From the NCBI GenBank assembly GCA_964007475.1, contig OZ023275.1:31191619-31255618 (forward strand): a stretch of 64,000 bases of DNA, read 5' to 3'. This document shows, one piece after another, positions 37,920 to 50,248 of the stretch (positions are counted from its first letter, which is position 1; every line of letters begins with the position of its first letter). The notes beneath the pieces were generated by a model. That model saw only the letters and a program-made list of their open reading frames with translations. It was not told where the DNA came from and made no database searches. Position numbers and translations under genes: made by a program. Source of the stretch: Hybos culiciformis. Lineage: Eukaryota > Arthropoda > Insecta > Diptera > Hybotidae.

Positions 37920-40900
37920 CTTTTGAATTTTTGACGAATGATGATTATTATAAGAAAAAAAAAATGAAAATTCTATATATAACTTTCAATATTTTCTCTT
38001 TATAACTTATAGTTTCAAATCCTTTGTTTTTTGTACGTTGTTATAGTTCATATCAAAAATAATTTATCTGAAATAAAAAACAAATTTTAGTCAGTTATAT
38101 TAAACATTAAGGTTACATTTTTTATAAACTATACTTCTGTACAGAATTAAAAAGTTGATGTAATGTAACGTTTTTAAATATTTTGGTTAGATTTTTCATG
38201 AGTCTTTCTCACAAGCTATAAAAACTAAAGACATGTTTTTTTTTTATTAAGGTATTCAAAAAAGTTTTATAAATTCCATTAAATTTTGAACATAAATATT
38301 CGTTTCAAAGATCTTTATTGAGAATAAATATTTGTGTGTGCTCCGGCCGACGGTAAAATTAGAAATTCTAACCTAAGTGCAGACCTGAATGAAATGAAAC
38401 AAGATCTTCTTTCAAAAGCTAGAATTTTTTTATTTTTATTACTTTTTATGTTTATATTTATCTTGAACAAGTCAATATTATTTTTATCCGTATAATAGTA
38501 ATAAATAAAATATATATATTTTTAAGACGACCGTACGGTTATAATGATTAAGCGAAACTAAATCCAGATTTTTTCGTTCTTCTTCTATCCATGTATTTTT
38601 TTTTTTCTTTATAATTCTGTTTTGATCATAAAATATTTCATTTTTCTTTATTTTTTTTTTTTTTTTATTTAAATCCTGTCAATAAAGATTTTCTTAGAGA
38701 TCAGCTTTGCTGGGTGATCATTTCTCATAATAAAAGTATTTACCTACAATAAAAAAAAAAATAGTTGTATATATATAAAATATTTCTAAATTATGAAGAA
38801 AAACATAAAACACATGAAATAAATATGTGTAACAATGACCACTTGAAAATCTGGTACCTAATATGGCTATTTATGAAATTCATAACGGTCAATATTAGGA
38901 TGGAGTGCGTTTTAGGTTAAAAAAAAATTATAAATAAGGAATTTTATTAGAAATAGGTCTGATTCGTGATTACAGAAATTTCTAGTTGTCACTAAAATTT
39001 ACCCATAATACAATAGTTTACAATTTTTGGGCTTGCATTATGGTGTTTTAAAAGTAATTGCCCAGTTAAGAGCATACTGTGATCTTATGTGTGCCGAACT
39101 TAGCACGTACATATTTGAATTTTATGACTTCATAAGGTTAAAAAGGTCCGAAAAAATGAAAAAAAATGAACGAAAAACTCCACCCAAAATAAAATTATGA
39201 GACCAAATTAATATGCTTCATTTTTTTAAATTAAGCAAAAATATCTTCAAAATTAGGAGTTTTTTTTAGTAAAAATAATCTTTTTTTATTTTGGTTTTTC
39301 CAGAAATATGTTCAATGAAAACAAAAAAAAAAATTAAATCATGAAAAAGATACTAACTTTGAGGCGCATCTTTTTGTTTTGGTCCATAGAAAAAAAAATT
39401 CTTTGAAACAGCAGGTACTTTTTATCATGAATTTACGAAGGGTTTTTACGATGTGCTTACTCAAGACCCTAAAATGATTGTAGTTTTTTTTCTTTTAACA
39501 AAAATAAAATTTCGCACACAATAGAGACATATTGAACGACTTGAAAAAAAAAAATAAAATAAAATAAATAAATGGAGAGTTTTAGTAATGATCTTAAATG
39601 AATAGAATTTTATTACGTTATAGGTATTCTTCGATCATATTTGGTACAAAAAAAAATTATTATGAATTTTCTAAATAATTCTCTTAAAAAACAAAAATAT
39701 TGTTTCATAGTTTCATATAGTCTGTTGAATAACTAATGTAAAATTGGTTTTCAATTATATGAATAATAAATTCATTTTTTTTAAATAAACAACATAAAAT
39801 TTTTACTTCAATTTAAATATATTTATTTATTAACTAAATTTGATTTAGTATCCTGTCTGTATTTTTTTTTTAAAGCTTGAGATGCTGTCTATTTAAATTT
39901 TTTTTTTTTTGTTTTTATTCGGAAGATATTCAGAGCTTGAATTGTCAGAAGTTATCAAACAAAAAGAATAAATGAATATAGAACTTCAAAGAAATCAAAC
40001 TATAAATTTATTGTTAAATGTAGTTTAACAATAAGTAAGTTTAGAGATAATTATTGTAAAAATTGACATCTTTCACAAAATGTGTCACAAAATGTTTTTA
40101 AAGAGATTTCGAGCACTTAGCCTTAACCGATTCTAAAAAGTTTTATACCATTTTAAAGTATGAAACACTTCTGAGGTTGTGAATGAAGTTTCTTTTCTAA
40201 ATTAAACTTTAAAATAATCTAAAACGGCTTTTCAATCAAATTTTGGGACAATAAATCCAAACTGGTACCCAAGTCCTCTTAATATTATTCTTATAGATTT
40301 TTTTTTTTAATTTAAATCAATTTTTGGACTTTTTGGATTTCTAACTCCACATAAATAGTTCAGAGAACGCGATTTACGAAAAAAAAAATATTTAAATAAA
40401 TCATTAAAGAAACCAAAGTAGTATCCGCACTGCTACCAAATTATAGAAGTTAGATATTGCTAAAGATTAAATTATCAAAAAGTTGACTATACATCTAGTA
40501 TCAGCATATATACCTGATAATATAGTTTACTGTACAAAGAGTTAAAATATTTAAAAAAAAATCTAGATAGAAGAAACCATTTCTGTATTTAAAGCAGAAA
40601 AGAACAAAACAGATAACCGCGAAATTAAAAAAAAGAAAAAAGTTATTCATGCCTAGGTACTTGAAATTGTTAAAGCAGGTAGAGTTTAATATTATTATTA
40701 TTATTATTATTTTTTTCAATTTTTAAAATGAGTTTATTTTTGTTGTTTTCTTTTACTAACAAACAACACTATAAATTAGAAAAGAATTTACGTTGAAAAA
40801 AAGGTGTTCAAGGATCATCATAACATAAAAAAAAGGTTACAATTATTAAAAGGAGAATATATAGAAAAACAAAAATATATATTTTAAATAAATTGATAAA

Positions 40901-43900
40901 TTTTTATTTTTCATTGAATTTGTTGTTTTTATGAAGTGGTTTTTCATAAAATTTTGTTTTTGGTACTATCTCTATTTATATATATATTGAAAACTACTAT
41001 ACCTACAGATTTTTTTTTTTATTATATTTAAACGCCTAATTGAATAATTAATTTTTGTATTTATTTTAAGCAAAATAAAAAAAAAAAAAAATAAACCAAT
41101 GTTTGTGCTCTTCGTTATAAATTGAAAAAAAAAAAAAAAAAAATATTTTATCGCTGCGGTAATTAGACTTTTGCAGTTAGAAAAACATTTTTTTGTTATC
41201 TTCAATCAACGAGACAAATCGTCTGTGTGTGTTTAGTGAATTTTTTGGGATAATAAGTGCGGGAAATTATAATTTAATTTACGGAAAATGAATGAAATCA
41301 GGGTTATGAATTCCATATAGAATTTTTGAGATTTTTTAAAGTAAAATTAATATATTAGAATTGTTTAATGTGTTGTCGAATGTGTCTGCAGTGCATTGAT
41401 TATTGATTTATAACAAAGAATTAAGACCTGGACTTATACTTGTACTTAATTAAACTTATACTTAATTAAAAAAGAAATCAAATTCTCAACCCCGTTCTCT
41501 ACTTTTTAATGCAAGCTTTAATTTTTACTTTTAACATTTAAATTTTGCGATAATAGGTTGTTCACTTGGTTTTAACCAATTATATTTTGATTTTCTTATG
41601 GCCAGTTATTTTTGTATATAATATGACAGATAACATAGTTGAAAAAAAAAAAAAAATTTAAATTACATATTTCCGATTTTACAAAAAAAATATATTTACG
41701 TGTAAACAATCTATATAAAAATATATACAATTCAATTAAAAAAAATAAAAAATATTTTCGTCATAAAAATATAGAATAATTGCATCATAAATATATTTTT
41801 AGAAATAACATATTAGCAAATATTTTTGCATTCAAGTAATTTCATTTAAAAAAAAAAATTTTATTTTTATTTATTTTTTTTTTCAAATGCTTTAATTAAA
41901 AACAAATGTTTATGAAAATACTTAAATTTATTTATGTACATTCATGTGACAACTTATTAGTTACCAAAAATAAAACTCTAAAAACTATCTATCCGTGCAT
42001 AGTGTGAAAGTGAACACATAACATGTTACACAAATAATATACTTCTTCATAGGAATAAATACATATATATTCCACTTAGATGTATATCCTTTTTTGCTTA
42101 TATGAGCATGTTCATTATTTATCTAATTAAACCTTAAGCCTTTTGAAAAAAACATTTTTTTTTTTTTTTTCACTTAATTATCAACATATTGCCTAACCTA
42201 CATTTTGGAAATTAAGTAAATTTGGAAAATAAATAGCAAAAAGAAAATATATATGTGTGTGTTCCAATTTAACTCAAGGTCAAATGAAGTCTTGAAATAT
42301 TATTGACAAACAATATATTGAAGTAGATATAGGTAATATTGCGTGTCAGATTTTTTTTTTATTGACATTTAGAAGGCTTTTAAAATTTATCAAATTTCAT
42401 ACTAAATTAATATTAAGGTCTCCTTTACATTATTATTTTAATTAATTTGAAAATTGTGATTTTTGTTGATAGAAAGGAGGTAGAGTTAACAAGCGAAGAA
42501 TTATTATTGAAAAGAAATTTTCTTACAATCAAAAAGATTCACAATCTTAAGATAATCAGATAAAAATTTTCAAAATGTTGATAAAAAATTTCTTTGTTTT
42601 CTTATCTTATTGGCGTCATAAATTATGACTTATTGTTTGTGCTTTTTTTTTTTTTTTTTTGCTTAATTATTGTTGAGTTGTTTTGCTGTTTTATATAATT
42701 ATGAATGAATTATAGAAAATTATTAATGAATGATATAAAAACTTATTGTAGATAAAAAAATAAAAATAATAATGTTAATTAATCACAGATAATAAAAAAT
42801 ATGTATTAATAGTTAAAAAAATTGGAAAAACTAAGGAAATCTACTATATCTATGTATGTATATCTACTATCTACTATTTGATATTATATTTTGATTATGA
42901 ATACGATATTGTGAAAAAAATCATCTTTCAGCATGTTCTCCTCGTGCTTGGTCTATGACCCGAAAAAATTTTTGGGACACACATTCGATTTTATAAAACA
43001 TCTATAGATAGAATTATTGATTAAGAATACACAAGTATTTTTAATCAATGATAGAATATGTAAAAAATTATTTATGTTTTTTGTTATGAAGATTTGTTGG
43101 ACATTTATAAATGTTAAAAAAAATGTTTTTCTTTTCCTTAATTTTGAAAATGTTTTTGTAATAAAAAAATGTGTTATAAATAAGCTTTAAATAAGCTTAT
43201 TGAAAATTTAATATTACATTTAGATTTCCAGGTTTTTCGTTTAGTTATAAAATACACAATGTATAAATATTCTTATGCATAATATAGGTATGTACTTGTG
43301 TGGGTGTCGAACATAAAAAGTTTTATTTTCAAAACAAGAATAATATGTACTTGTACACATATTATAGGTATATATGTTATATGTATATAATAACTAGCTT
43401 AACGTGAATAAATTCCACTTCAAAAATATAATATAAAACAAAAAAATGCAAACATAAGTTTTGCTAAAAATAAAATTTGTACTTTTTAAATTAGACTTTT
43501 ATTAGGTATATTAATATATAAATATAGTCCATATATGTATATTTTCGCCATATGATATTATCATATGTGAATTAATAATACCGGTGGCAGAAACTTGTTT
43601 ATCAAATAATTCAGTTAACAAAAACACTGTGAGAAATTTTCGAAATAAAAAAACTTATGTAAGAAATATATAATTAAAATGTTAGAGTTTCATCAAATGT
43701 GTAGTATATGGATAAAGCGTTTAAAATTCATCAACATGAAAAATTTATAAAAATAATATTTTTGCGAAACGAAATAATATGTATGCATACATGTAGACAC
43801 TACTCACTCAGTTTTAATATTTTCTAGAATCTAAATTCTGACTTTAAAACACATTTATATATGAAAAAATTTTATCTGATTGAATATTTTGATTCGGCAC

Positions 43901-44215
43901 GACTTTTGTATACTTTTTAAACGATGGCTTTCTTTGTCTAGACTAGATAAATAGTAGTCTAAAAATATTCTAATCTAAAAATAAAGTAATGAGTAATGAG
44001 ATAAAGATTGAGTTCAAAAATTACTTTAATAAAAATATTATATAAACTTCTGTTTTTTGTTTGTTTTTTTTTTTTACAGTAAATCATAAAATAATACATA
44101 TAAGCTTGTAAAAATATAATGAACAATAAATGTTTTAAATAAGTTTTTTATTGTAATAATTTTCCGAAAAACAAAAAATAAAAACTTTTCATGCCATTTT
44201 TAGTTGAAAATCGAA
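37920..44215. other. Gene-poor AT-rich DNA upstream of ataxin-1
   Basis: No coding exon is recognised on either strand. This is the place for the ataxin-1 promoter and any 5' untranslated exons, but none can be placed with confidence. It contains many poly(A)/poly(T) runs, a small ATT repeat near 40690-40710, TA-rich simple sequence and a palindrome CATATGAT-ATT-ATCATATG at 43549-43567. Minus-strand open frames at 40501-40719 and 40972-41205 are low complexity. Confidence 0.5.
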
Positions 44216-44216
44216 A

Positions 44217-44364
<148 letters not shown>

Positions 44365-46265
44365 TGGCAACATGGTATAGTGTGGTACTATGATTATACC
44401 GAAACGGGTATAAGTAAAATGTCAGAAGAAAAAAAAAAAACAGAATGTATACTAAAATCATACATATATTTTTTTTTATACGTAAAGACGTATTTAAAAA
44501 AATAAAATTATAATAAAAATGTATAGACACTAAAAAATAGTATAAAATATATATATATATATATATACGTACGTATATGTATACATAAAGATAAAGTGTA
44601 TAAATATAGATTTTTTGTTGTTTATATATATACATAAAAATTTATAAGCAAAATGTATCTAAAGTGTCATTGTCAAGGCCAATGAGCTTTTTATTTTGTA
44701 GATATTATTATGAATTCTTAGTTTTTTTTTTTTTCTGTTATTTTTCATTTTGAGGGAAAATATACCGGCGATTTAATAAAATAAAAAAATAAAATAAAAG
44801 AGAGATCGGAAAATTTTTTGGGAGAGAGAAAAGTTATTAAAGTTTTTTTTTTTTTATGTTTTTCTATATAAATATGTATACATTCATTTTATGTGGTTTT
44901 CCTGTAGATTATTATAGGGGTATAAAATAATCATATATAAGTATGAAGAATTTTTAAAATATATATCTACAACATAAATATATATATATAAGTAAATATA
45001 TAGTTTTTTTTTTGTTTGCTTTTGAATGTTATATTCGTTATATAGTTATATTTACAGATATTATATGTTGTACATACATTATGTGAACGACATAAATAAA
45101 TATAGAAGACATAAATAATATATAACTATAATAATAAAATTTATTTATTTGAAATTATATTCAAAAATTGTAAATTGTAAATTATATTAGAAAGAAAAAA
45201 AATGTTTTCTGTATTATTAGTCTGACGCAACGAATTTAAATATAGGAATATGGACAAAAAAAAAAACATATATTTCTCTCATTGAAAAATAAAAAATTGC
45301 TTTCAATATTCATACTAGTTCGTAAAAGGGCGAATATAAAATAATGATTAAGTACCCATACAAAATTTTTAAAAAGGATATTATAAACGTTGCATTACTG
45401 AGTAGTCTGTTTTATTCCAAAACTTTTTTCTTAAATGGTGATTATTCAATTATTATTATTATAAAATTGAATTGCCGCATGACTAAGTGATTAAAATTCT
45501 AAATTAAGAATACGACAAGAATAACATTTATATGTACCTATCTAATGAGCTTTTAAATCAATATTTCGGATAATTAATCGATTACCTTAATACAAAAAGA
45601 TAAAAATTTAAGCTCTAAATTCGTTATAATTTGTGAAATGAAAATTTTTCTGTCTTTTCTAAATTTTTATTAATAAGAAGGAGCGAAAAAAAATATTGAA
45701 TTTTAATAAAGACATAATTTTATGAGGGATATAAAATTCGTTTTTTGGTAGTAGTTGTATACAATTGTTTCGATTTTAAACCGCCATATATAGTACATTT
45801 GAATTCATAATACTTTCTTAACTTAACTTAGCAAATTTCGAAAAAAATCGAAGCTGCAAATTGGTTTTTTTTTGAGATATTAAAGTTTAAAGATTTTTTC
45901 TTAGTTAGGATTTTTTTTTTTTTGTTATAGCAGCTTAACAATAATAATAAATTATTTGATCTAAGGATCTAAGAGATAATATTAGTTAATAAGGATAAAT
46001 GGATTTTTTTTAATAGATGATCGAAGGGTTGGTACTATGACTCGGCGCTTTGGCACACTAATTTTCAAATTCAGAAAAATTTTTATTTCTTTTTTAAATA
46101 CTTATACAGAGTTAAAAAATGTTTATAATAAATAAATAACAACTGCGCGATTTAAAATCTTCTTCTCGAGTCGCGAATTATTTTAAATGCATAATTTCGA
46201 TTACCTGTTCTAGAACTTAATTTCGTGACATTTAATATGAAGGTGTAAAAAATTTCAAACATAAT
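44365..46265. other. AT-rich non-coding DNA with TA-type simple repeats
   Basis: Contains a (TA)n tract at about 44549-44567 ending in ACGTACGTATATGTATAC, further TATATA runs near 44980 and many poly(T) runs. No gene is recognised. Confidence 0.6.
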
Positions 46266-46273
46266 GTTAAATG

Positions 46274-47062
46274 CAGAGCTTCGAACCGCAATTTATTTTG
46301 TTCCGGTTTTCGGTTTCGTTCTTAAAATTTTATCGTTTCGGGTTACGTTTCGGTTTTGAAAATTTAAATTTCGTTCCGGTTACGGTTCAATTTTTTTTTT
46401 TCGGTTCAAAACCGGTTTTTTTTCGGTTCAAGTTTTTTTTGAGTAGCATTTTTATGCTTGTCCGTTAATTGCTTACATGAAGAAAATTTTGACTCGTCTG
46501 ATGCAGAGAATGAAGATGGACTATCAAAAGAGTCAGAAACTTAGTCCTGTTCGACTTAATATTTATGCGGCAAAAACTGCAACCAGGTCCTTCAGAAATA
46601 ATAGAAATAAAAAACACTTATTGTTTGAGCAAACTTGACATTGTGTCGTTTTCATTTTTGGATGAAAACGACATAAAGTCAAGTGATTTTATTGTCTTTT
46701 TTAACTTTGATTTTACGTCCATTTCATAAACGACATAATGTCAATTGACTTTATGTCGTTATGAAATGGACATAAGGTCACTTGACTTTAAGTCACCTAC
46801 CCAATACAAATACAAAATATAAATTTTTTATTCAAACTAAAAATAAATAACAAAAATATATTCGTTAAAAAAGAAAAAAATTATAATTTTTTTTTATTTT
46901 TTTTCTTGTTTAAGGAACGAAAAAGAACAAAAAAAAACCGAAATGAACGGTTACGGTTTTTTGAATTTAGAATATTTGGGTTCGGTTACGATTACGGTTT
47001 GATTATAAATTCCGGTTTTTTCCGGTTTTCGGTTTTCGGTTCGGTTCCGGTTCGAAGCTCTG
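46274..47062. mobile_element. Non-autonomous hAT transposon, 789 bp, with 8-bp TSD
   Basis: Terminal inverted repeats CAGAGCTTCGAACC (46274-46287) and GGTTCGAAGCTCTG (47049-47062) are exact, and identical 8-bp target duplications GTTAAATG flank them (46266-46273 and 47063-47070), diagnostic of hAT transposition. Both subterminal regions are packed with CGGTT motifs in the same orientation. Inside lie nested palindromes (46645-46673 and 46719-46769) built on GTCGTTTTCAT- and CATAACGACATAA-type sequence. A short acidic frame at 46479-46544 ending 'LSKESET' plus stop could be a transposase remnant; no transposase domain is present. Confidence 0.88.
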
Positions 47063-47070
47063 GTTAAATG

Positions 47071-49260
47071 TCAAAAAAAAAATAAAATAATTTATAAATG
47101 TTTTCAAAACAATCAATATGATTTTTGTATTATGTAGAGGTATACTTTTGGCATAAAAATTTAGTCGGAAAAAAAAAATTATGGTTTTCTTATTATGATT
47201 GCAATTTATTTTCAATTATTTTAATTAAATTTCTGTGGTCACCTTCATAATTTTCATTTATTTTTTTTTTCATATATTTTTTATTTCAAGAAAAAAAAAA
47301 ATATCAATTCAATTCTGAATGCGTACGTGACTAAAATTGCAAAATTTTTTTATGTTTATAATTATTACTGATTTATAAATTAAAAAAGAAAAAAAATAAT
47401 ATATAAAAATTGTTTTTTTTTTTTAATATAGGCTTGTGAGAATAAATCGCGGCATTTTATTTATTTATTAAAATAATAATAATAATAATAATATGCAAAT
47501 ATGAAAATATTTAATATTCGGAACAAAAAATGAAATAAATAACAAAAAACAAAATCCAGACATTTGATAAAATATGAATCATTTTATGATTAAAATATTA
47601 ATTTAATATTTATTTAATTTTTTTTTTTTTTTAATTTTTTTATATGCTAAGTTTATATTAGATTCTATAAAATTATGAAAATTGTTTATTAATTTTGTAT
47701 ATAATTCAATGATATAATTTTTAATTTTAATTCATATAATAATTTCTTTCGAAAATATTTATAATATTGGAAGTTCACTTGAAGACTTCAATGCGATATT
47801 CAAGTTCATAGTTTGTCTTTCGGTGTTAAGTTGTGTTATTGGTTGAAATTGAAAAAATGAGCAATCTTTTTTATAAAATAGATGAAAACTGTTAAACTTA
47901 AATTATCCATATCTAAATTTCTCTTGTCCGAAACAGTTGTCTACTATTTTTTATAGAACAGAAATAATGGATTAAGATCAGTAAATTTAAATATTGCAAG
48001 TGTGAGAAATTATGGAAAACGAAGCCGTACCATGAAATATAACTTAATAATGTATTCAATAATTAGCTTGGCTAAACTTTTTATCTTGTGCTGTTGAAGT
48101 TATTCCAATCAGTTTATTAAACTAAATTTTCCTTTTGCGAACTGTTTTGGGCCACTTGTTTTAATAATATCAAAACTTTTTAAAATAATAATGTAAAAAA
48201 AAAAAACAAAAAAAAAAATACCAAAAAAGGACTTATTATCCTTAATTTGAGTTATAACAGGAAAATTAATTTTTGAACCGAACAAAAATTAATTAGCACG
48301 ATTATTTCATTACCTCAATCATAATAATAATAATTTAGCGATAGGGTAAAAAAATGTTAAATCCAATAAAAAATTTTCAATTATTTTTAATAACTTAATA
48401 AGCCTGTCAAGTTAAAAAAAAAAAATATATATATATACATACCTACTTAATATTTCTAAATTTATATATATATAAATATCACATAAATAATTAATCAAGA
48501 TTTACAATTCTTGTTCAATAAAATAAAAAGTAGAAAAAATATATATTTTTTTTTTAATATAATATGGAAAAAAAAAAAATACAAAAAGATTTAAATTTAT
48601 TTTTATTGTACCAATTTAAAATAAAGTATAATTTAATTGAAATTAAAAACTCTCTTATCAAAATGAACTCAAAAATTCAATTCTATAGCAACAATTAGTA
48701 ACAAAATTTTCTAGGAGTTTCTTAATATAAAATAAACCGCCTACGCTCCAATTTAGGCAAAACATGTAAAATGTATATTTAAATAAAAAAAAAAAAAAAT
48801 ATATATATTTTTTGTTTATTGTTAAAAAAGGCATAAAAAATAAATAACCTACACAAAAAAAATAAAATAAATAAAAATATTTTATAGGTATGTGTTGTAT
48901 ATATATATAAAATGCCTATATTTAAAATTTAATAAGGACTCAAGGATTCTATGAATAATATGTTAGAAAAAGGACACCTTTTTGAAACAGTAATAATCGT
49001 GATTTGATTATATATGTACATGTGTCTAAAATATTCAATTTTATTAATTTCCAATTATAGTAATCACAATTATTTTGTATATTACTTAATTTTCATTGTA
49101 AACACCTTTTATTTTTTGGATAATTCTGAAATTATAAAATTCTCTGAAATTAGGCGAAACAGCCAGATAAAAAGTTATTTTAACAAAAAAAAAAAAATTA
49201 TGTTTGTCTACTTAATTTAACTAAATAAAAATATTGCAATTATGAGAAATTATATAAAAT
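47071..49260. other. AT-rich non-coding DNA
   Basis: Only simple sequence is seen, including an ATA repeat near 47470-47492 and TATATA runs near 48426-48480 and 48900. No gene or element ends are recognised. Confidence 0.55.
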
Positions 49261-49971
49261 CGTTCATCAGGTTATCAGATATAGAAGTAGAAGGGAAATA
49301 ATTTTCTTTTTGAGGACACAATTCTTATTAACTCGTAAAGTAATTTGTCTGTATATTTCTTTACTATTTTCGACACTCTCGTAGACCCACTTTTCGTCAT
49401 CACAGCGAGCTGAAATTTGGCACACAGGTTCATGTCGCGTGACAATTGAATCTATCAAAATTTGAACCGGAAATTTCCATGGAAAACACGGAAAATCGGG
49501 AAATTTCATTTGAAAATTTGGTACAAATTTGAGTAGTGATAAATCCGTTTTAGGAAAAATGCAAAGTTTTCTGATTTTTCCGAAAAAAATTTCCGGAATT
49601 TTCCGACTTTTCCGGAAAATTTTCCGGTAAAAAAGTTTTCTAAATTATGCACGATCAAGTTCCCTATCAACTGGCATCATTACTTTCTCTCCGACAATGG
49701 AAAACTTGCAGAAAAAATCGAAGAAAATTCATGTAAAACTCTTTTCCGGAGTTTTTCCGACCAAGGAAGCGTTTTAGCGTTTTGCAACCTGAGACAAAGT
49801 TGTAGAGCGAAATGAGTTGCATAAAGTTGCTTTTGCAGAAAACTCCATGGAAAACCCGAAAAAGCGGAAAAATCATCGGAAAAATTTTCATCGATATGAT
49901 TAGTCATAAAATTGTTTTCAAACATCCATGCAGCACATAATAACAATTTAGTTAACGTGAAAAAGGCAGAA
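49261..49971. repeat. GGAAA/TTTCC-rich interspersed repeat of unknown class
   Basis: From about 49440 to 49890 the sequence is dense in TTTTCCGG, TTTCCG, CATGGAAAA and CGGAAAA motifs, including two CCATGGAAAAC copies (about 49477 and 49847) about 370 bp apart. The left part contains CAGCGAGCTGAAATTTGGCA-type sequence, more balanced in composition than the flanks. Minus-strand open frames at 49267-49509, 49667-49891 and 49680-49946 have no recognisable domain. It directly abuts the long inverted repeat at 49972-50248 and may be part of the same composite element. Confidence 0.45.
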
Positions 49972-50248
49972 TATAAAAATAAGTTAAAAACGAGTTTTCC
50001 AAAAAACTGAGGCCAGGCCGCATGAAAAAGTAGAAAATAACTTTTTCTTCACACACAGAGGTGGACTCAGATTTTTTGATTGGCACATTTCTCTTGAATA
50101 TTCTTTCTCTTCATGAATCAAATCACTTACGTCCCAATCAAAAAATCTGAGTCCACCTCTGTGTGTGAAGAAAAAGTTATTTTCTACTTTTTCATGCGGC
50201 CTGGCCTCAGTTTTTTGGAAAACTCGCTTTTAACTTATTTTTTTTATA
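49972..50248. mobile_element. Foldback element with about 110-bp near-perfect arms
   Basis: The arms 49981-50083 and 50134-50236 are reverse complements over 103 bp with a single mismatch found (AAAACG versus AAAGCG), extending imperfectly to 49972 and 50248. They surround a 50-bp spacer. Arm landmarks are ACTGAGGCCAGGCCGCATG and AGAGGTGGACTCAG. No coding capacity. The near-identity suggests a recent origin or ongoing arm conversion. Confidence 0.85.

Noticed and set aside
46271..46468. Plus-strand open frame at the left end of the hAT element
   Set aside because: It is a Phe/Arg-rich reading of the CGGTT-type repeats.
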